Shown here piece after piece: positions 25,901 through 38,945 of a stretch of 45,539 nt of DNA; position 1 is the first letter of the stretch, and every line of letters begins with the position of its first letter. The stretch comes from Hyphomicrobiales bacterium (lineage in GTDB: Bacteria > Pseudomonadota > Alphaproteobacteria > Rhizobiales > Xanthobacteraceae), in assembly GCA_017305595.1 (NCBI GenBank), contig JAFKKL010000030.1, positions 3,310 through 48,848 of the forward strand, in the 5' to 3' direction. The position numbers and the translations under genes were made by a program. The notes beneath the pieces are model-generated. The model did no database searches and was not told the DNA's origin. It saw only the letters and a program-made list of their open reading frames with translations.

Positions 25901-26884
25901 ATGCAGCTTGCCGTCGTCGGTCTGGGGCGGATGGGCGCCAATATCGCCCGCCGCGCAATGAAGCACGGCGGGCATCAAACGGTGGTTTACGACAAGAACG
26001 CGGAGGCGGTCGCCGCGCTCGCCGGTGACGGCGCAACCGGCGCGGCCTCGCTTGAAGACCTCGTCGCCAAGCTCGATGCGCCGCGCGCAGTGTGGGTGAT
26101 GCTGCCGTCAGGGCCGATCACCGAATCCGCTATCGAGACGCTTGGCAGGTTGCTGTCGAAGGATGACGTCATCATCGATGGCGGCAATACCTTCTGGCAG
26201 GACGACATTCGCCGCGGCAAAGCGCTCGCCGCGCGCGGCATTCACTATCTCGATGTCGGCACCAGCGGCGGTGTGTGGGGGCTAGAGCGCGGCTATTGCA
26301 TGATGATCGGCGGCGACAAGGCGGTTGTCACGCGGCTCGATTCGATTTTCCATGCCTTAGCGCCGGGGCGCGGCGATATTCCACAAACACTAGGACGCGA
26401 GAAACGCGATCCTCGTGTCGAGCAAGGTTACCTCCACGCGGGTCCGGTCGGTGCCGGTCATTTCGTCAAGATGATTCACAACGGCATCGAATACGGCTTG
26501 ATGCAGGCTTACGCTGAAGGATTCGATATCCTCAAAAACGCCAATAGCGACGCATTGCCGGCCGATCACCGCTTCGATCTCGACATCGCAGACATCGCCG
26601 AGGTGTGGCGACGCGGCAGCGTCATCCCGTCGTGGTTGCTCGATCTCACCGCGTCTGCGCTGGCGAAGCAGCCGGCGCTTGAGAACTATTCCGGCTTTGT
26701 CGAGGATTCCGGCGAAGGACGCTGGACCGTAAATGCCGCCATTGACGAAGCGGTGCCGGCCGAAGTCCTCACGGCGGCGCTCTACACCCGCTTCCGTTCG
26801 CGGCGCGACCACACCTTCGCGGAGAAGATCCTCTCTGCCATGCGCGCGGGTTTCGGCGGTCACAAGGAGCCCCCGAAGCCATGA
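25901..26884 (+). CDS. gnd: 6-phosphogluconate dehydrogenase, decarboxylating (short form)
   Basis: 327 residues, matching the short GntZ/YqeC-like class rather than the roughly 470-residue GndA type. It oxidises 6-phosphogluconate to ribulose 5-phosphate and CO2. The dinucleotide motif [20 protein letters not shown] is at the N-terminus, with the family segments [33 protein letters not shown] and [20 protein letters not shown] (catalytic lysine and asparagine). The short class is often NAD-preferring. An AAAGGA site precedes ATG 25901, 13 bases after tal-pgi. Its stop overlaps zwf by 4 bases (26881-26884). Confidence 0.93.
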   Translation: MQLAVVGLGRMGANIARRAMKHGGHQTVVYDKNAEAVAALAGDGATGAASLEDLVAKLDAPRAVWVMLPSGPITESAIETLGRLLSKDDVIIDGGNTFWQDDIRRGKALAARGIHYLDVGTSGGVWGLERGYCMMIGGDKAVVTRLDSIFHALAPGRGDIPQTLGREKRDPRVEQGYLHAGPVGAGHFVKMIHNGIEYGLMQAYAEGFDILKNANSDALPADHRFDLDIADIAEVWRRGSVIPSWLLDLTASALAKQPALENYSGFVEDSGEGRWTVNAAIDEAVPAEVLTAALYTRFRSRRDHTFAEKILSAMRAGFGGHKEPPKP

Positions 26885-28398
26885 GTTCGAACGGTATTGC
26901 TAAACAAGCCCGCCCGGATCCGTGCAGCTTCGTCATCTTCGGCGTCACCGGCGACCTGACTCATCGGCTGGTGATTCCGGCGCTTTACAATCTCGCGGAA
27001 GCCAATTTGCTTCCGGACCATTTCTGCATTGCGGGTGTGGTGCGGAAGCAAATGAGCCCGGATGCGCTGCGCGACAGTCTGATGCAGGGTTTGCGCAAGT
27101 TTGCCACCCGCCCGGTGCAAGACAAGATCGCCCGACAACTCCTCGGCTGCCTCACCACACTCGAGGCCGATCCGTCCGATCCTACCTTGTTCGATCGGAT
27201 GAGCGAGCAACTCGAACAGGCGGAACAAAGTCGCGCGACCACTGGAAACCGATTGTTCTATCTGGCGACGCCCCCTAACGCCTTCGCACCGATTGCCCGC
27301 CAGCTCGGCCGCGCCGGTCTGCTGCGCGAGGACAACGGCTATTGGCGAAGGCTGGTGATCGAAAAGCCGTTCGGCACCGATCTCGCCTCTGCCAAAGCGT
27401 TGAACGACGAGTTGCTCAAAGTCGCAGAGGAGCATCAACTTTATCGCATCGATCATTATCTCGGCAAGGAAACGGTACAGAATATCCTGGTGCTGCGCTT
27501 CGCTAACGGCATGTTCGAACCAATCTGGAATCGCAATCACATCGATCACATCCAGATCACCGTCGACGAGAAACTCGCGGTCGGCCATCGTGGCAGCTTC
27601 TATGATGCAACCGGTGCGCTGCGCGACATGGTGCCGAACCACCTGTTTCAACTGCTGTCTCTAGTGGCGATGGAGCCGCCGGCACGCTTCGACGCGCACA
27701 CCGTGCGCACTTGCAAAGCGGAAGTGCTGGCGGCGATCCAGACCCAGGGCGAACGAGAAGCACTGGAAAATTCTGTGCGCGGGCAATATCGTGCCGGCCG
27801 CGTTGGCGATCAAGCTACCGAGGACTACCGCAAAACCGAAAACGTCGCGCCAGATAGCACCACGGAGACCTACGCCGCGCTGAAATTGACCATCGACAAC
27901 TGGCGTTGGGCTGACGTGCCGTTTTATCTGCGAACCGGCAAGGCACTTGGCGCCAAACGGACCGAAGTCGCGATCAAGTTCAAGGAAGCACCGTTCGCGA
28001 TGTTCCGCGATACGCCGGTCGATCGCTTGTCGCAGAATTACCTGGTGATCGGCATCGAGCCGGTCGAGGGTATCACTCTGCAATTCAATACCAAGGTGCC
28101 CGGCCCTTCGATCGCCATCGACGGCGTCGAGATGAAGTTTCACTACAAGGATTAGTTTCACGCCGCGCCGAGCACGGGCTATGAGACATTGATCTACGAT
28201 TGCATGATCGGCGACAATATCCTGTTTCAGCGTGCCGACAGCGTCGAAGCCGGCTGGAAAGCCGTGCAGCCGTTCCTCGATGCGTGGAAGAAGGCGGGAG
28301 ACAAAGGGCTTGCGTTCTACAAAGCCGGCAGCGACGGACCTGACGCCAGCGAGGCGCTTCTGGTTCGCGACGGCCGCAACTGGCGCAAACCCTGCTGA
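26881..28398 (+). pseudogene. zwf: glucose-6-phosphate dehydrogenase interrupted by an in-frame amber codon
   Basis: The reading frame has the full G6PD domain set: IFGVTGDLTHRLVIPALYNL (coenzyme site), RLVIEKPFGTDLASAKALND and the catalytic histidine of YRIDHYLGKETVQN. It stops at TAG 28153-28155 (codon 425) directly after MKFHYKD. The same frame continues with FHAAPSTGYETLIYDCMIGD, NILFQRADSVEAGW and a normal end at TGA 28396-28398. Family members have tyrosine at that position (KDYF), so one base change from TAT/TAC explains the TAG. Total length including the amber position is 505, the normal size. Loss of the last roughly 80 residues would remove part of the beta-sheet dimer interface. 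Neighbours gnd, pgl and gntK look intact. Either the gene is newly broken or the base call is wrong. Confidence 0.85.
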
Positions 28399-28401
28399 AC
28401 G

Positions 28402-29142
28402 ATGAAAAGCGAACGCCAGATCATTCGGGTATCCGACGCCGCCACACTGGCGCAAGTGGCAGCCGAACGCCTGATCGCCCGCCTTGAGGCCAACAGCGGA
28501 CGCGCGGCTGTCTGCCTCACCGGAGGCTCCAGTCCGGAGCGGCTTTATCGATTGCTGGCAAGCGAACCTTATCAGAGTCGCATTCCATGGCGACGAGTTC
28601 ACTGGTTCATGGGCGACGAACGCTTCGTTCCGCCCGAGGATCTGCGCAACAACATGGCGATGGCGCGTCGGCTTTTTCTCGATGTTTGCGCGCCGCCGGA
28701 GAATGTTCACCCCATTCCGGTGCAAGCGGGAACGACGCGCGATGCGGCGCGCCGCTACGAAATCGCTCTCCAGACGTTCTATGGCGGTGGCCGCCTCGAT
28801 CCGGCGCGGCCGTTGTTCGATCTGGTCCTGATGGGCCTCGGCCCAGATGGCCACACCGCGTCGCTGTTTCCAGGTGACACAGCGTTAGACGAACGCGAAC
28901 GATGGGTCGTCGGCGTTGCTCACGCGAACGTCGAACCGCAAGTGCCGCGCGTAACGCTGACATTGCCTACACTGGCGTCTTGCCGCGAGATGCTGTTCGA
29001 GGTCAGCGGTTCAGACAAGCGTCCCATTCTGGCGCAAGTCCTCGACGGTGAAGACCTTCCTGCCGTCCGCGCACGATCGCTCGGCGACACCGTCTGGCTT
29101 GTCGATGCTGCTGCCCTGCCCGGATCATCAGATGGCACATGA
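28402..29142 (+). CDS. pgl: 6-phosphogluconolactonase
   Basis: 246 residues of the DevB/NagB-like lactonase family, which hydrolyses 6-phosphogluconolactone from the zwf reaction to 6-phosphogluconate. Features: CLTGGSSPERLYRLLAS (phosphate-binding region), VHWFMGDERFVPPEDLRNNM, and MGLGPDGHTASLFPG, which holds the histidine of the active site. It starts 3 bases after the original zwf stop (28398), so it would normally be translated right behind zwf. With zwf ending early at 28155, about 245 untranslated bases would precede pgl, which could reduce its expression by polarity. Confidence 0.92.
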   Translation: MKSERQIIRVSDAATLAQVAAERLIARLEANSGRAAVCLTGGSSPERLYRLLASEPYQSRIPWRRVHWFMGDERFVPPEDLRNNMAMARRLFLDVCAPPENVHPIPVQAGTTRDAARRYEIALQTFYGGGRLDPARPLFDLVLMGLGPDGHTASLFPGDTALDERERWVVGVAHANVEPQVPRVTLTLPTLASCREMLFEVSGSDKRPILAQVLDGEDLPAVRARSLGDTVWLVDAAALPGSSDGT

Positions 29143-29659
29143 TATCGACCCGACGCTTCATGCCCTCGTCGTCATGGGCGTATCCGGCTCCGGCAAGAGT
29201 ACCATCGGCGAAGCGTTGGCCAAACGGCTCGGCTGGCGCTTCGAGGATGGCGATGCTTTCCATCCGCCGAGCAACGTCGCCAAGATGAAGGCAGGGCATC
29301 CGCTCGACGATGGTGACCGCCGGCCATGGTTGGAGGCGATCGCCGCTGAAATCGAGCGCGTCGCTACCGCGCGGGATCATATCATCATCGCCTGTTCGGC
29401 TTTGAAGCGCGCTTATCGCGACATTCTCGTCCACGGACGCCACGACACCCGCATCGTGTTTCTCGATGGCAGCGAAGACCTGATCGCCGCGCGCTTGCGG
29501 AAGCGAAAGGGGCACTTCATGCCGCCGGAACTACTCGCCAGCCAATTTGAAACACTGGAAACGCCTACCATTGATGAGCATGTCATCACCGTATCGATCG
29601 ATGCCGACGTTGACGCCATCGTTGCCGATATCGTCCAGAAGTTATCCGCTCCAGCTTAG
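29132..29659 (+). CDS. gntK: gluconokinase
   Basis: 175 residues, typical for GntK/IdnK. It phosphorylates gluconate to 6-phosphogluconate, feeding the same pool as zwf/pgl. The P-loop VMGVSGSGKSTIGEALA lies near residue 15, followed by FEDGDAFHPPSNVAKMKAGH (substrate site), ACSALKRAYRDIL and RKGHFMPPELLASQF (lid). ATG 29132 overlaps the pgl end by 11 bases; the open frame reaches further upstream only as a shadow. With zwf damaged, gluconate entry through this enzyme would bypass the missing step. It ends 8 bases from the stop of the convergent GH15 gene. Confidence 0.92.
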   Translation: MAHDIDPTLHALVVMGVSGSGKSTIGEALAKRLGWRFEDGDAFHPPSNVAKMKAGHPLDDGDRRPWLEAIAAEIERVATARDHIIIACSALKRAYRDILVHGRHDTRIVFLDGSEDLIAARLRKRKGHFMPPELLASQFETLETPTIDEHVITVSIDADVDAIVADIVQKLSAPA

Positions 29660-29667
29660 TGCATCCC

Positions 29668-31470
29668 TCAGGCTTGCGCCCGTTGTACGGCGGGCTTGGT
29701 CGAAGCCGCTTTGGCGGCACTAATATTGTGCGCGGTATTGATCAGGGCAATATGGGTCAACGCTTGTGGAAAGTTTCCTGTTTGTCGTCCGGCGATGGGG
29801 TCATACTCCTCCGCCAGCAATCCGAGATCGTTGGCAACGCCGAGCACGCGCTCAAACAGCGTTTCAGCCTTCTCGATATGGCCTGCCAAGACATGAGCAT
29901 CGGCCAACCATAACGTACAGGCGAGGAACGCGCCTTCGATCGGCTCCTGTTCGTCGGAAACGCGCCGCGGGTCGTGCCGCAGCACGAAACCGTCACGCAT
30001 CAGATATTTTCCGACGGCTGCCAATGTCCCGATCACACGTGGATCTGAGGGCGGCAAGAAACCGACGGAAGGCAACAACAGAATGCTGGCGTCAAGTACA
30101 TTCGTTCCGTAGGCTTCGACGAAACTGTTCTGACCTTTGTCGAATCCCTTGTCGCAGACATCGCGGTGGATGGTCTCGCGCAGACTGCGCCATTCCGCCA
30201 ACGGCGCCTTGAAACCAAATTTTTCTGCGCTTTTAATTGCGCGATCAAATGCTACCCAGGTCATCACCTTGGAGGAGACGTAGTGCTTTCCTGGTCCGCG
30301 AACTTCCCAAATACCGCTATCTGGCTGATTCCAGATCTTAGCGAGATGCTTAAGGAATTCGCATTCCATCGCCCAGCTGCCGTCATCGAGTTTCAACTTG
30401 GCAAGCCGGGCCTGATGGAACACGTCGAGCAATTCGCCGAACACGTCAAGCTGCAACTGAACGTGCGCGGCGTTGCCAACCCGCACCGGTTGCGCGCCTT
30501 CGTAGCCCGGAAGCCAGCTTGCTTCCCATTCGAGCAGGCGGCGCTGCCCCATGATCCCATACATGATCTGCATGTCAGCCGGCGAGCCGGCCACCGCGCG
30601 CAGCAACCAATTGTGCCACGATAACGCCTCGTCGAAATAACCGCTGTCCATCAATGCCAACAGCGTGAAAGTGGCGTCGCGGAGCCAGCAGAAACGATAA
30701 TCCCAGTTGCGCGCTCCGCCGAGTTTCTCCGGAAGCGAGGTCGTGGGCGCCGCAACGATGCCGCCGGTCGGCGCATAGGTCAGCGCCTTCAGCGTGACCA
30801 AAGAGCGGATCACCATGTCCCGTCGTGAGCCGCGGTAGGTGCAGCGATCCGCCCAATCGCTCCAGAATGATTCCGTATCGCGCAGGGCTTGATCGACATC
30901 GATGATGGCAGGCACCTCGCGATGCGACGCACCATAGGTCAGCACGAATGGAACTGTCTCTCCTGCATCCACGATAAAATCCGCCACGGTCGTCATGTTC
31001 TCACCGTGGGTCTGGATCGGCGTTCGCAGCACCGTCATGTCGGGCCCGCTGATAGCGAGCAGTTCGCCACTTCCCGTGCGCCTGACCCACGGAACGTTGG
31101 CACCGAACCCGAAGCGGATGATCAATTCCATATGCATGGCAACGCGACCGCGCTCGCCGCGTACCAGTCGCACCACGTCCGATGCCGCGCCACGCGGCGG
31201 CATGAAGTCGATCAGGGTGACCGCACCCTCCGCCGTCTCGAATCGGGTCTCCAGAATCAACGTCTCGCCTCGATAACGTCGCGACATTTTTGAATCGCCC
31301 GCCGGTGCAATCCGCCAACGTCCGTTGTTCCTGTCGCCTAGCAATGCCGCAAAGCAAGCCTCGGAATCGAATGCGGGCCAACATAGCCAATCGATCGAGC
31401 CATCGTTGCATACCAGCGCGGCGGTCTCGCAGTCGCCGATCAGCGCATAGTCTTCAATTCTGCCGGCCAA
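29668..31470 (-). CDS. glycoside hydrolase family 15 protein (glucoamylase/trehalase-like)
   Basis: About 600 residues, the usual length of bacterial GH15 enzymes. The N-terminal beta-sandwich begins IEDYALIGDCETAALVCNDG SIDWLCWPAFDSE-like (split here at residue 25). The catalytic (alpha/alpha)6 domain has GGARNWDYRFCWLRDATFTL, a GSWAMECEFL stretch and SDEQEPIEGAFLACTLWLAD, which includes the acidic region of the second catalytic glutamate. These enzymes release glucose from alpha-glucans or, in mycobacterial-type members, split trehalose. TTG 31470 is preferred because AAAGGATTAGGACAG precedes it and the domain starts there; the longer frame overlaps malQ. It follows malQ by 25 bases on the same strand, so the two form an operon. 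Confidence 0.88.
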   Translation of the reverse strand: MAGRIEDYALIGDCETAALVCNDGSIDWLCWPAFDSEACFAALLGDRNNGRWRIAPAGDSKMSRRYRGETLILETRFETAEGAVTLIDFMPPRGAASDVVRLVRGERGRVAMHMELIIRFGFGANVPWVRRTGSGELLAISGPDMTVLRTPIQTHGENMTTVADFIVDAGETVPFVLTYGASHREVPAIIDVDQALRDTESFWSDWADRCTYRGSRRDMVIRSLVTLKALTYAPTGGIVAAPTTSLPEKLGGARNWDYRFCWLRDATFTLLALMDSGYFDEALSWHNWLLRAVAGSPADMQIMYGIMGQRRLLEWEASWLPGYEGAQPVRVGNAAHVQLQLDVFGELLDVFHQARLAKLKLDDGSWAMECEFLKHLAKIWNQPDSGIWEVRGPGKHYVSSKVMTWVAFDRAIKSAEKFGFKAPLAEWRSLRETIHRDVCDKGFDKGQNSFVEAYGTNVLDASILLLPSVGFLPPSDPRVIGTLAAVGKYLMRDGFVLRHDPRRVSDEQEPIEGAFLACTLWLADAHVLAGHIEKAETLFERVLGVANDLGLLAEEYDPIAGRQTGNFPQALTHIALINTAHNISAAKAASTKPAVQRAQA

Positions 31471-31495
31471 CTGTCCTAATCCTTTGCGGTTGACT

Positions 31496-33481
31496 TTATC
31501 GCGGCGTCCGTCCGCTCTCCGAACCCACCCGAGCGGCGTGGCGCGAATGAAGCGCGATATCCAATGCGCCCCCGTCGACCGAGGCCGCGATCTCATCCAA
31601 CGTCAACGGCAAGCGCCGCCGCCAGTTCGGATACTGGTCGACTGTGCCTGGCACATTGATCTGTTCGCTCACCGCGAGCAAATCGTCCAACGCGACTGCC
31701 AATAAGCGCGATTTTGCTTTCGCGAGGTAGCGCAAAACGCCGAAGTAATCGTCTTGCTCAATGGCCTCTCCACGCAGGACGTCCGACAGCATCTGCCGCG
31801 CATGATGCCGCGCCTCCGCGCTCTCCCCTGGGTCGATCCCCAAGGAATGCTTCAGCGCCAGATCGCCAGAACTGCGCCATCCTTCAAAGCTCGCAAGATC
31901 ATGGGTGTTGAAAGTCACCAGTGCCTTGTCACCATAGTGATCGATACCGAGAAACCTGCCGCTGCCGTCGCGTTCGAACATCATCACCCGATAGGACCAG
32001 ATGCCCCACGCTGCGATCGCATCGCGAAAACCTACCGGCACTGTGCCGAGATCCTCGCCGATCACCACACAACGAGAGGAGGTGCTCTCCTGCGCGACGA
32101 CTGCCAGCAGCGCCTGAAACGGCATCTGCACGTAAGCGCCGTCCCGCGGCCCGAAACCCCGCGGTACCAGATACAATCGCTTGAGGCCGAGGATATGGTC
32201 CAGACGGATCGCACCAGCGTGCCGCATCGCCGCACGCAACATGTCGCGGAACGGCGCGAAGCCGCTCGATTGCAAGCCCGCAGCATTGAAACCGGCAAGC
32301 CCCCAGTTTTGGCCAGCAGTGTTCAACGCGTCCGGCGGTGCGCCAACCGCCAGATTCCGGGAGATCGCCGCCTGTTCATTCCACGCATCGAATCCATCCG
32401 GTTGGACGCCGACCGCGACATCCAGATAAAGGCCAACATTCATGCCGAGTTGTGCCGCGCGATCGCGGCAAGCCTGCAACTGCTCATCAGCAATCCATTG
32501 AACGAAAGCCACGAAGATTATTTCGGCATTGTCCTCGGTCGTGCGTAGGCTCTCGCATGCTGCGAAGTCAGCGCTCCGCCATGGCTCGGGCCACTCCCAC
32601 CACGGCTGACGAAAACGGCAACGGAGCACCTCGAAGCACCCGAAGCGCCACAGCGTTGCACCACCCTCCTCGCGAAAGGCCGCGAATGCAGCGGCACGCC
32701 CAGCGTTCGCTGTCCTATCGAAGCGGTCAAATGCGACGCGCAACGCGCGCCATTTCAAATCGGCGATCCCGGCATAATCAACCAGAGCGCTCTCCCGCAC
32801 GCGCTGCACCGCGTCATGATGCTCCACCATGAAAGACGGCGGCAATTCCGGGATAGCTTCGATATCGATATAGAGCGCATTGAGAAATAATCGCGTGTTC
32901 GGCGCGTAGGGGCTGCAATCATTCGGCCGTTCGGCGAACAGGGCATGCAGCGGGTTAAGGCCGACACCATCCGCGCCCCAGTCTGCCGCCAATTCGATCA
33001 GTCGTTTCAAATCGGAGAAATCACCGATGCCCCAGTTGCGCGGCGAGCGTAATCCATAGAGTTGCACCGCCAACAGCCAGGATCGTTCAAATTTTCCCTG
33101 ATAGGCCGTCGCGGGCGCGACGATTAGCGGCCATTCCTCGCGGATCGCGTTGGCATCGCATACGCGAAGACGATAGCTGCCGACAGTAACGCTTCCGGGC
33201 AATAAAATGGCACTGTCCTGTGTGGCGCCTTCCGCCACGACATCTGCACCAGCAAGGATTTGCCAATGGACCGGCAACCGCGCAGTTGAGACCAGTTCGA
33301 TCGCCGCATCCTGCTCGCTTCGCATCACGACCGGAGCGCTCAATAATCGGCCGGTCGGCAGAGGCGGTATGGCCGCGATGAGTGCGTCCAGCGCCTCATG
33401 CGCGATCCGATGGCCCTGGCCTTGCCCATCAACAAACTCGGCATCAATGCCGAGTTCCCGGGCTTTCGCGAAAACGTCCAT
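31496..33481 (-). CDS. malQ: 4-alpha-glucanotransferase (amylomaltase)
   Basis: 661 residues, GH77. It transfers maltodextrin segments between 1,4-alpha-glucans and releases glucose. The core shows AVQLYGLRSPRNWGIGDFSD (about residue 155), the nucleophile in AIRLDHILGLKRLYLVP (D428), the acid in VIGEDLGTVP (E476) and the stabiliser in FNTHDLASFEGW (D528). A roughly 140-residue N-terminal extension with an immunoglobulin-like pattern precedes the barrel, as in the long bacterial MalQ class. ATG 33481 is preceded by a GGACAGGAC site; the open frame runs 71 codons further without a convincing start. A consensus general-stress promoter lies 71 bases upstream on its strand. Confidence 0.92.
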   Translation of the reverse strand: MDVFAKARELGIDAEFVDGQGQGHRIAHEALDALIAAIPPLPTGRLLSAPVVMRSEQDAAIELVSTARLPVHWQILAGADVVAEGATQDSAILLPGSVTVGSYRLRVCDANAIREEWPLIVAPATAYQGKFERSWLLAVQLYGLRSPRNWGIGDFSDLKRLIELAADWGADGVGLNPLHALFAERPNDCSPYAPNTRLFLNALYIDIEAIPELPPSFMVEHHDAVQRVRESALVDYAGIADLKWRALRVAFDRFDRTANAGRAAAFAAFREEGGATLWRFGCFEVLRCRFRQPWWEWPEPWRSADFAACESLRTTEDNAEIIFVAFVQWIADEQLQACRDRAAQLGMNVGLYLDVAVGVQPDGFDAWNEQAAISRNLAVGAPPDALNTAGQNWGLAGFNAAGLQSSGFAPFRDMLRAAMRHAGAIRLDHILGLKRLYLVPRGFGPRDGAYVQMPFQALLAVVAQESTSSRCVVIGEDLGTVPVGFRDAIAAWGIWSYRVMMFERDGSGRFLGIDHYGDKALVTFNTHDLASFEGWRSSGDLALKHSLGIDPGESAEARHHARQMLSDVLRGEAIEQDDYFGVLRYLAKAKSRLLAVALDDLLAVSEQINVPGTVDQYPNWRRRLPLTLDEIAASVDGGALDIALHSRHAARVGSESGRTPR

Positions 33482-33551
33482 GTCCTGTCCGCGCGGCGCG
33501 ACTGCCTCGCCGCGAAAATTCCGAGCTGCCTTAGGAAGATAGCGCTGAGAC

Positions 33552-33576
33552 AACGGGCCTGCGCCTATTCGGTTCC
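33552..33576 (-). promoter_or_regulatory. sigma-EcfG-type promoter for malQ and the GH15 gene
   Basis: Read on the minus strand, GGAAC (33576-33572), a 16-base spacer and CGTT (33555-33552) match the alphaproteobacterial general stress response consensus GGAAC-N16/17-CGTT exactly. The predicted start would be near 33544, giving a leader of roughly 60 bases to malQ. GGAAC overlaps an imperfect palindrome (GGTTCCAATGGAACC, 33571-33585) so that a second GGAAC faces glgE, but no good -10 follows it on that side (GCTT at N16). Confidence 0.7.
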
Positions 33577-33681
33577 AATGGAACCAAAGCCTCTCGGCGG
33601 GCTTGATAGATGGTTCGCACCTGTTCTCTCGGAACTTGTCGCGAGCGAGTCGGGGCCTGTTCGAAACTGAGCGTTGATATC

Positions 33682-35634
33682 GTGAATAAAGCAAACCGAA
33701 TGGTCGGAAGCACCGCCCGCGATGCTTTCCACATCGAGGATATTTATCCCAGCATTGACGGGGGGCGCTTTGCCGTGAAGCGCGTCGTCGGCGAACCTGT
33801 CGATGTATGGGCCGATATTTTCCGAGATGGCCATGACGTGATCGCTGCCGCCCTCATCTGGCGACGCGAACAGGACACCGAATGGAATCGCATTCCGATG
33901 CAATTTCACAACAATGACCGGTGGACCGCGTCATTCACGCCACAACATATCGGCCGTCACGTCTACGCCATCGAGGCATGGACTGATGAATTCGCTACCT
34001 GGCGTCACGGCTTCGAGTTGAAGCAGGCCGCAGGTCAGGATGTTACGCTCGATGCGCTGGAAGGTGCCGCTCTCCTCACCAAGGCGCAATCGGGCAATGC
34101 GGAAGCTGCCGCTATCATTCTGCGACATTGCGAGCAATTCCTGCAAACCGGCGATACCGCTCCGCTCCTCTCGCCGGATCTGCGAGACGCGATGGCGGAA
34201 AGCCAGGATCGCATTGACGTCACACGCTCGCACCTGCTTCCTCTGACGGTGGATCGGCCGTTGGCGCGCTGTGGAGCGTGGTACGAAATGGTCCCGCGCA
34301 GCCAAGGGCGCGAACCGGGTCGGCACGGCACCTTCCGCGATTGCATCGAGCGCCTTCCCGACGTCGCCGCGATGGGTTTCGACGTGGTGTACTTCACGCC
34401 GATCCATCCCATCGGGCGCACCCATCGCAAAGGCCGCAACAATACGTTGACCGCGGGGCCCGACGATCCCGGCAGCCCTTATGCCATTGGCTCGGAGGAT
34501 GGCGGCCACGACGCCGTCCATCCCGAACTCGGTACGTTGGATGATTTTCATGCCCTCGTCGCCACCGCGAGACGGCTAAACATCGAAGTCGCCCTCGACG
34601 TTGCCGTACAATGCTCGCCGGATCATCCCTGGCTACGCGAGCACCCGCAATGGTTCAAGCGCCGACCCGATGGATCGATGCGCTACGCGGAAAATCCACC
34701 GAAGAAGTACGAAGATATCGTCAACCCCGACTTCACCTGCGACGACGCCGGTTCGCTGTGGAATGCGTTGCGCGACGTGGTGTTGTTCTGGGTCGGCCAC
34801 GGCGTACGCATCTTCCGCATCGATAATCCTCACACCAAACCATTACCGTTCTGGGAATGGTTGATCAATGAGGTGCAGAACCGCGATCCAGGCGTGATTT
34901 TTCTCGCCGAGGCATTTACCCGGCCGAAACTCATGAAGGCCCTCGCGAAACGTGGCTTCACCCAGTCTTACACCTACTTCACATGGCGCACCCAGAAGTG
35001 GGAAATGGAAGACTATTTGCGTGAGTTGACCGGTTATCCGGAGCGCGACTTCTATCGCCCGAACTTCTTCGTCTCGACCCCGGATATCTTGCCCTGGCAT
35101 CTGCAAAGCGGCGAACCGTGGATGTTCAAATCACGTCTCGCACTGGCCGCGACGCTGTCGGCCACCTACGGCATCTATAACGGTTTCGAGTTACTTGAGC
35201 ACGAGGCCATTCCCGGCAAGGAGGAATATCTCGACTCCGAGAAGTACGAGATCAAAGTGCGCGACTGGAACAAGCCCGGTAATCTTAAGCCCTACATCCG
35301 TGCGCTCAACTTCGGGCGGCGGGCCAATCCGGCTCTGCAACAGACCAGTAATCTTCGCTTCGTGGCAATCGACGATCCCAACGTCACCGGCTTCGTCAAG
35401 ATTTCTCCAGATGGCGCCAACGTCGTGGCTACCGTCATCGCGTTAACTCGCGACCCACATGAGGTGTGGTTTCCGCTTAACGACGTACAGGTGAAAGTTG
35501 GAGAGGATCTGCGACCCGCGGCAGCCGTCGAAAACCTGCTGACGGGCGAACGGCATCCCGTGGAATGGGGCGGCCTGCGATTGCGTATCGATCCGTCGCA
35601 CGACCCCGCCTTGTTATTTCGCTGCATGGCTTGA
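33682..35634 (+). CDS. glgE: alpha-1,4-glucan:maltose-1-phosphate maltosyltransferase
   Basis: 650 residues, GH13 subfamily 3. It extends alpha-1,4-glucan by maltosyl units from maltose 1-phosphate. After an N-terminal beta-domain (EDIYPSIDGGRFAVKRVVGE) the barrel shows YFTPIHPIGRTHRKGRNN, DVAVQCSPDHPWLREHPQWF, the nucleophile in RIFRIDNPHTKPLPFWEWLI (D381) and the acid in VIFLAEAFTRPKLMKAL (E410); the spacing of 29 between these two equals that of Streptomyces GlgE. GTG 33682 is chosen (the reading VNKANRM resembles homologue starts); ATG 33700 is an alternative. Followed 11 bases later by treS-mak, it heads the maltosyl pathway operon. Confidence 0.92.
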   Translation: MNKANRMVGSTARDAFHIEDIYPSIDGGRFAVKRVVGEPVDVWADIFRDGHDVIAAALIWRREQDTEWNRIPMQFHNNDRWTASFTPQHIGRHVYAIEAWTDEFATWRHGFELKQAAGQDVTLDALEGAALLTKAQSGNAEAAAIILRHCEQFLQTGDTAPLLSPDLRDAMAESQDRIDVTRSHLLPLTVDRPLARCGAWYEMVPRSQGREPGRHGTFRDCIERLPDVAAMGFDVVYFTPIHPIGRTHRKGRNNTLTAGPDDPGSPYAIGSEDGGHDAVHPELGTLDDFHALVATARRLNIEVALDVAVQCSPDHPWLREHPQWFKRRPDGSMRYAENPPKKYEDIVNPDFTCDDAGSLWNALRDVVLFWVGHGVRIFRIDNPHTKPLPFWEWLINEVQNRDPGVIFLAEAFTRPKLMKALAKRGFTQSYTYFTWRTQKWEMEDYLRELTGYPERDFYRPNFFVSTPDILPWHLQSGEPWMFKSRLALAATLSATYGIYNGFELLEHEAIPGKEEYLDSEKYEIKVRDWNKPGNLKPYIRALNFGRRANPALQQTSNLRFVAIDDPNVTGFVKISPDGANVVATVIALTRDPHEVWFPLNDVQVKVGEDLRPAAAVENLLTGERHPVEWGGLRLRIDPSHDPALLFRCMA

Positions 35635-35645
35635 AGGAGCAAGTC

Positions 35646-38941
<3,296 letters not shown>

Positions 38942-38945
<4 letters not shown>

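Noticed and set aside
28153-28155. TAG as a programmed readthrough or pyrrolysine codon
   Set aside because: The family has tyrosine here, no methylamine-type context exists, and pyrrolysine is not expected in this group. A point mutation or base-call error is simpler.
27661-28854. 397-codon minus-strand open frame across the zwf amber codon and pgl
   Set aside because: It is antisense to two well-supported genes and shows no family pattern. Its openness across the TAG is explained by GC-rich codon bias.
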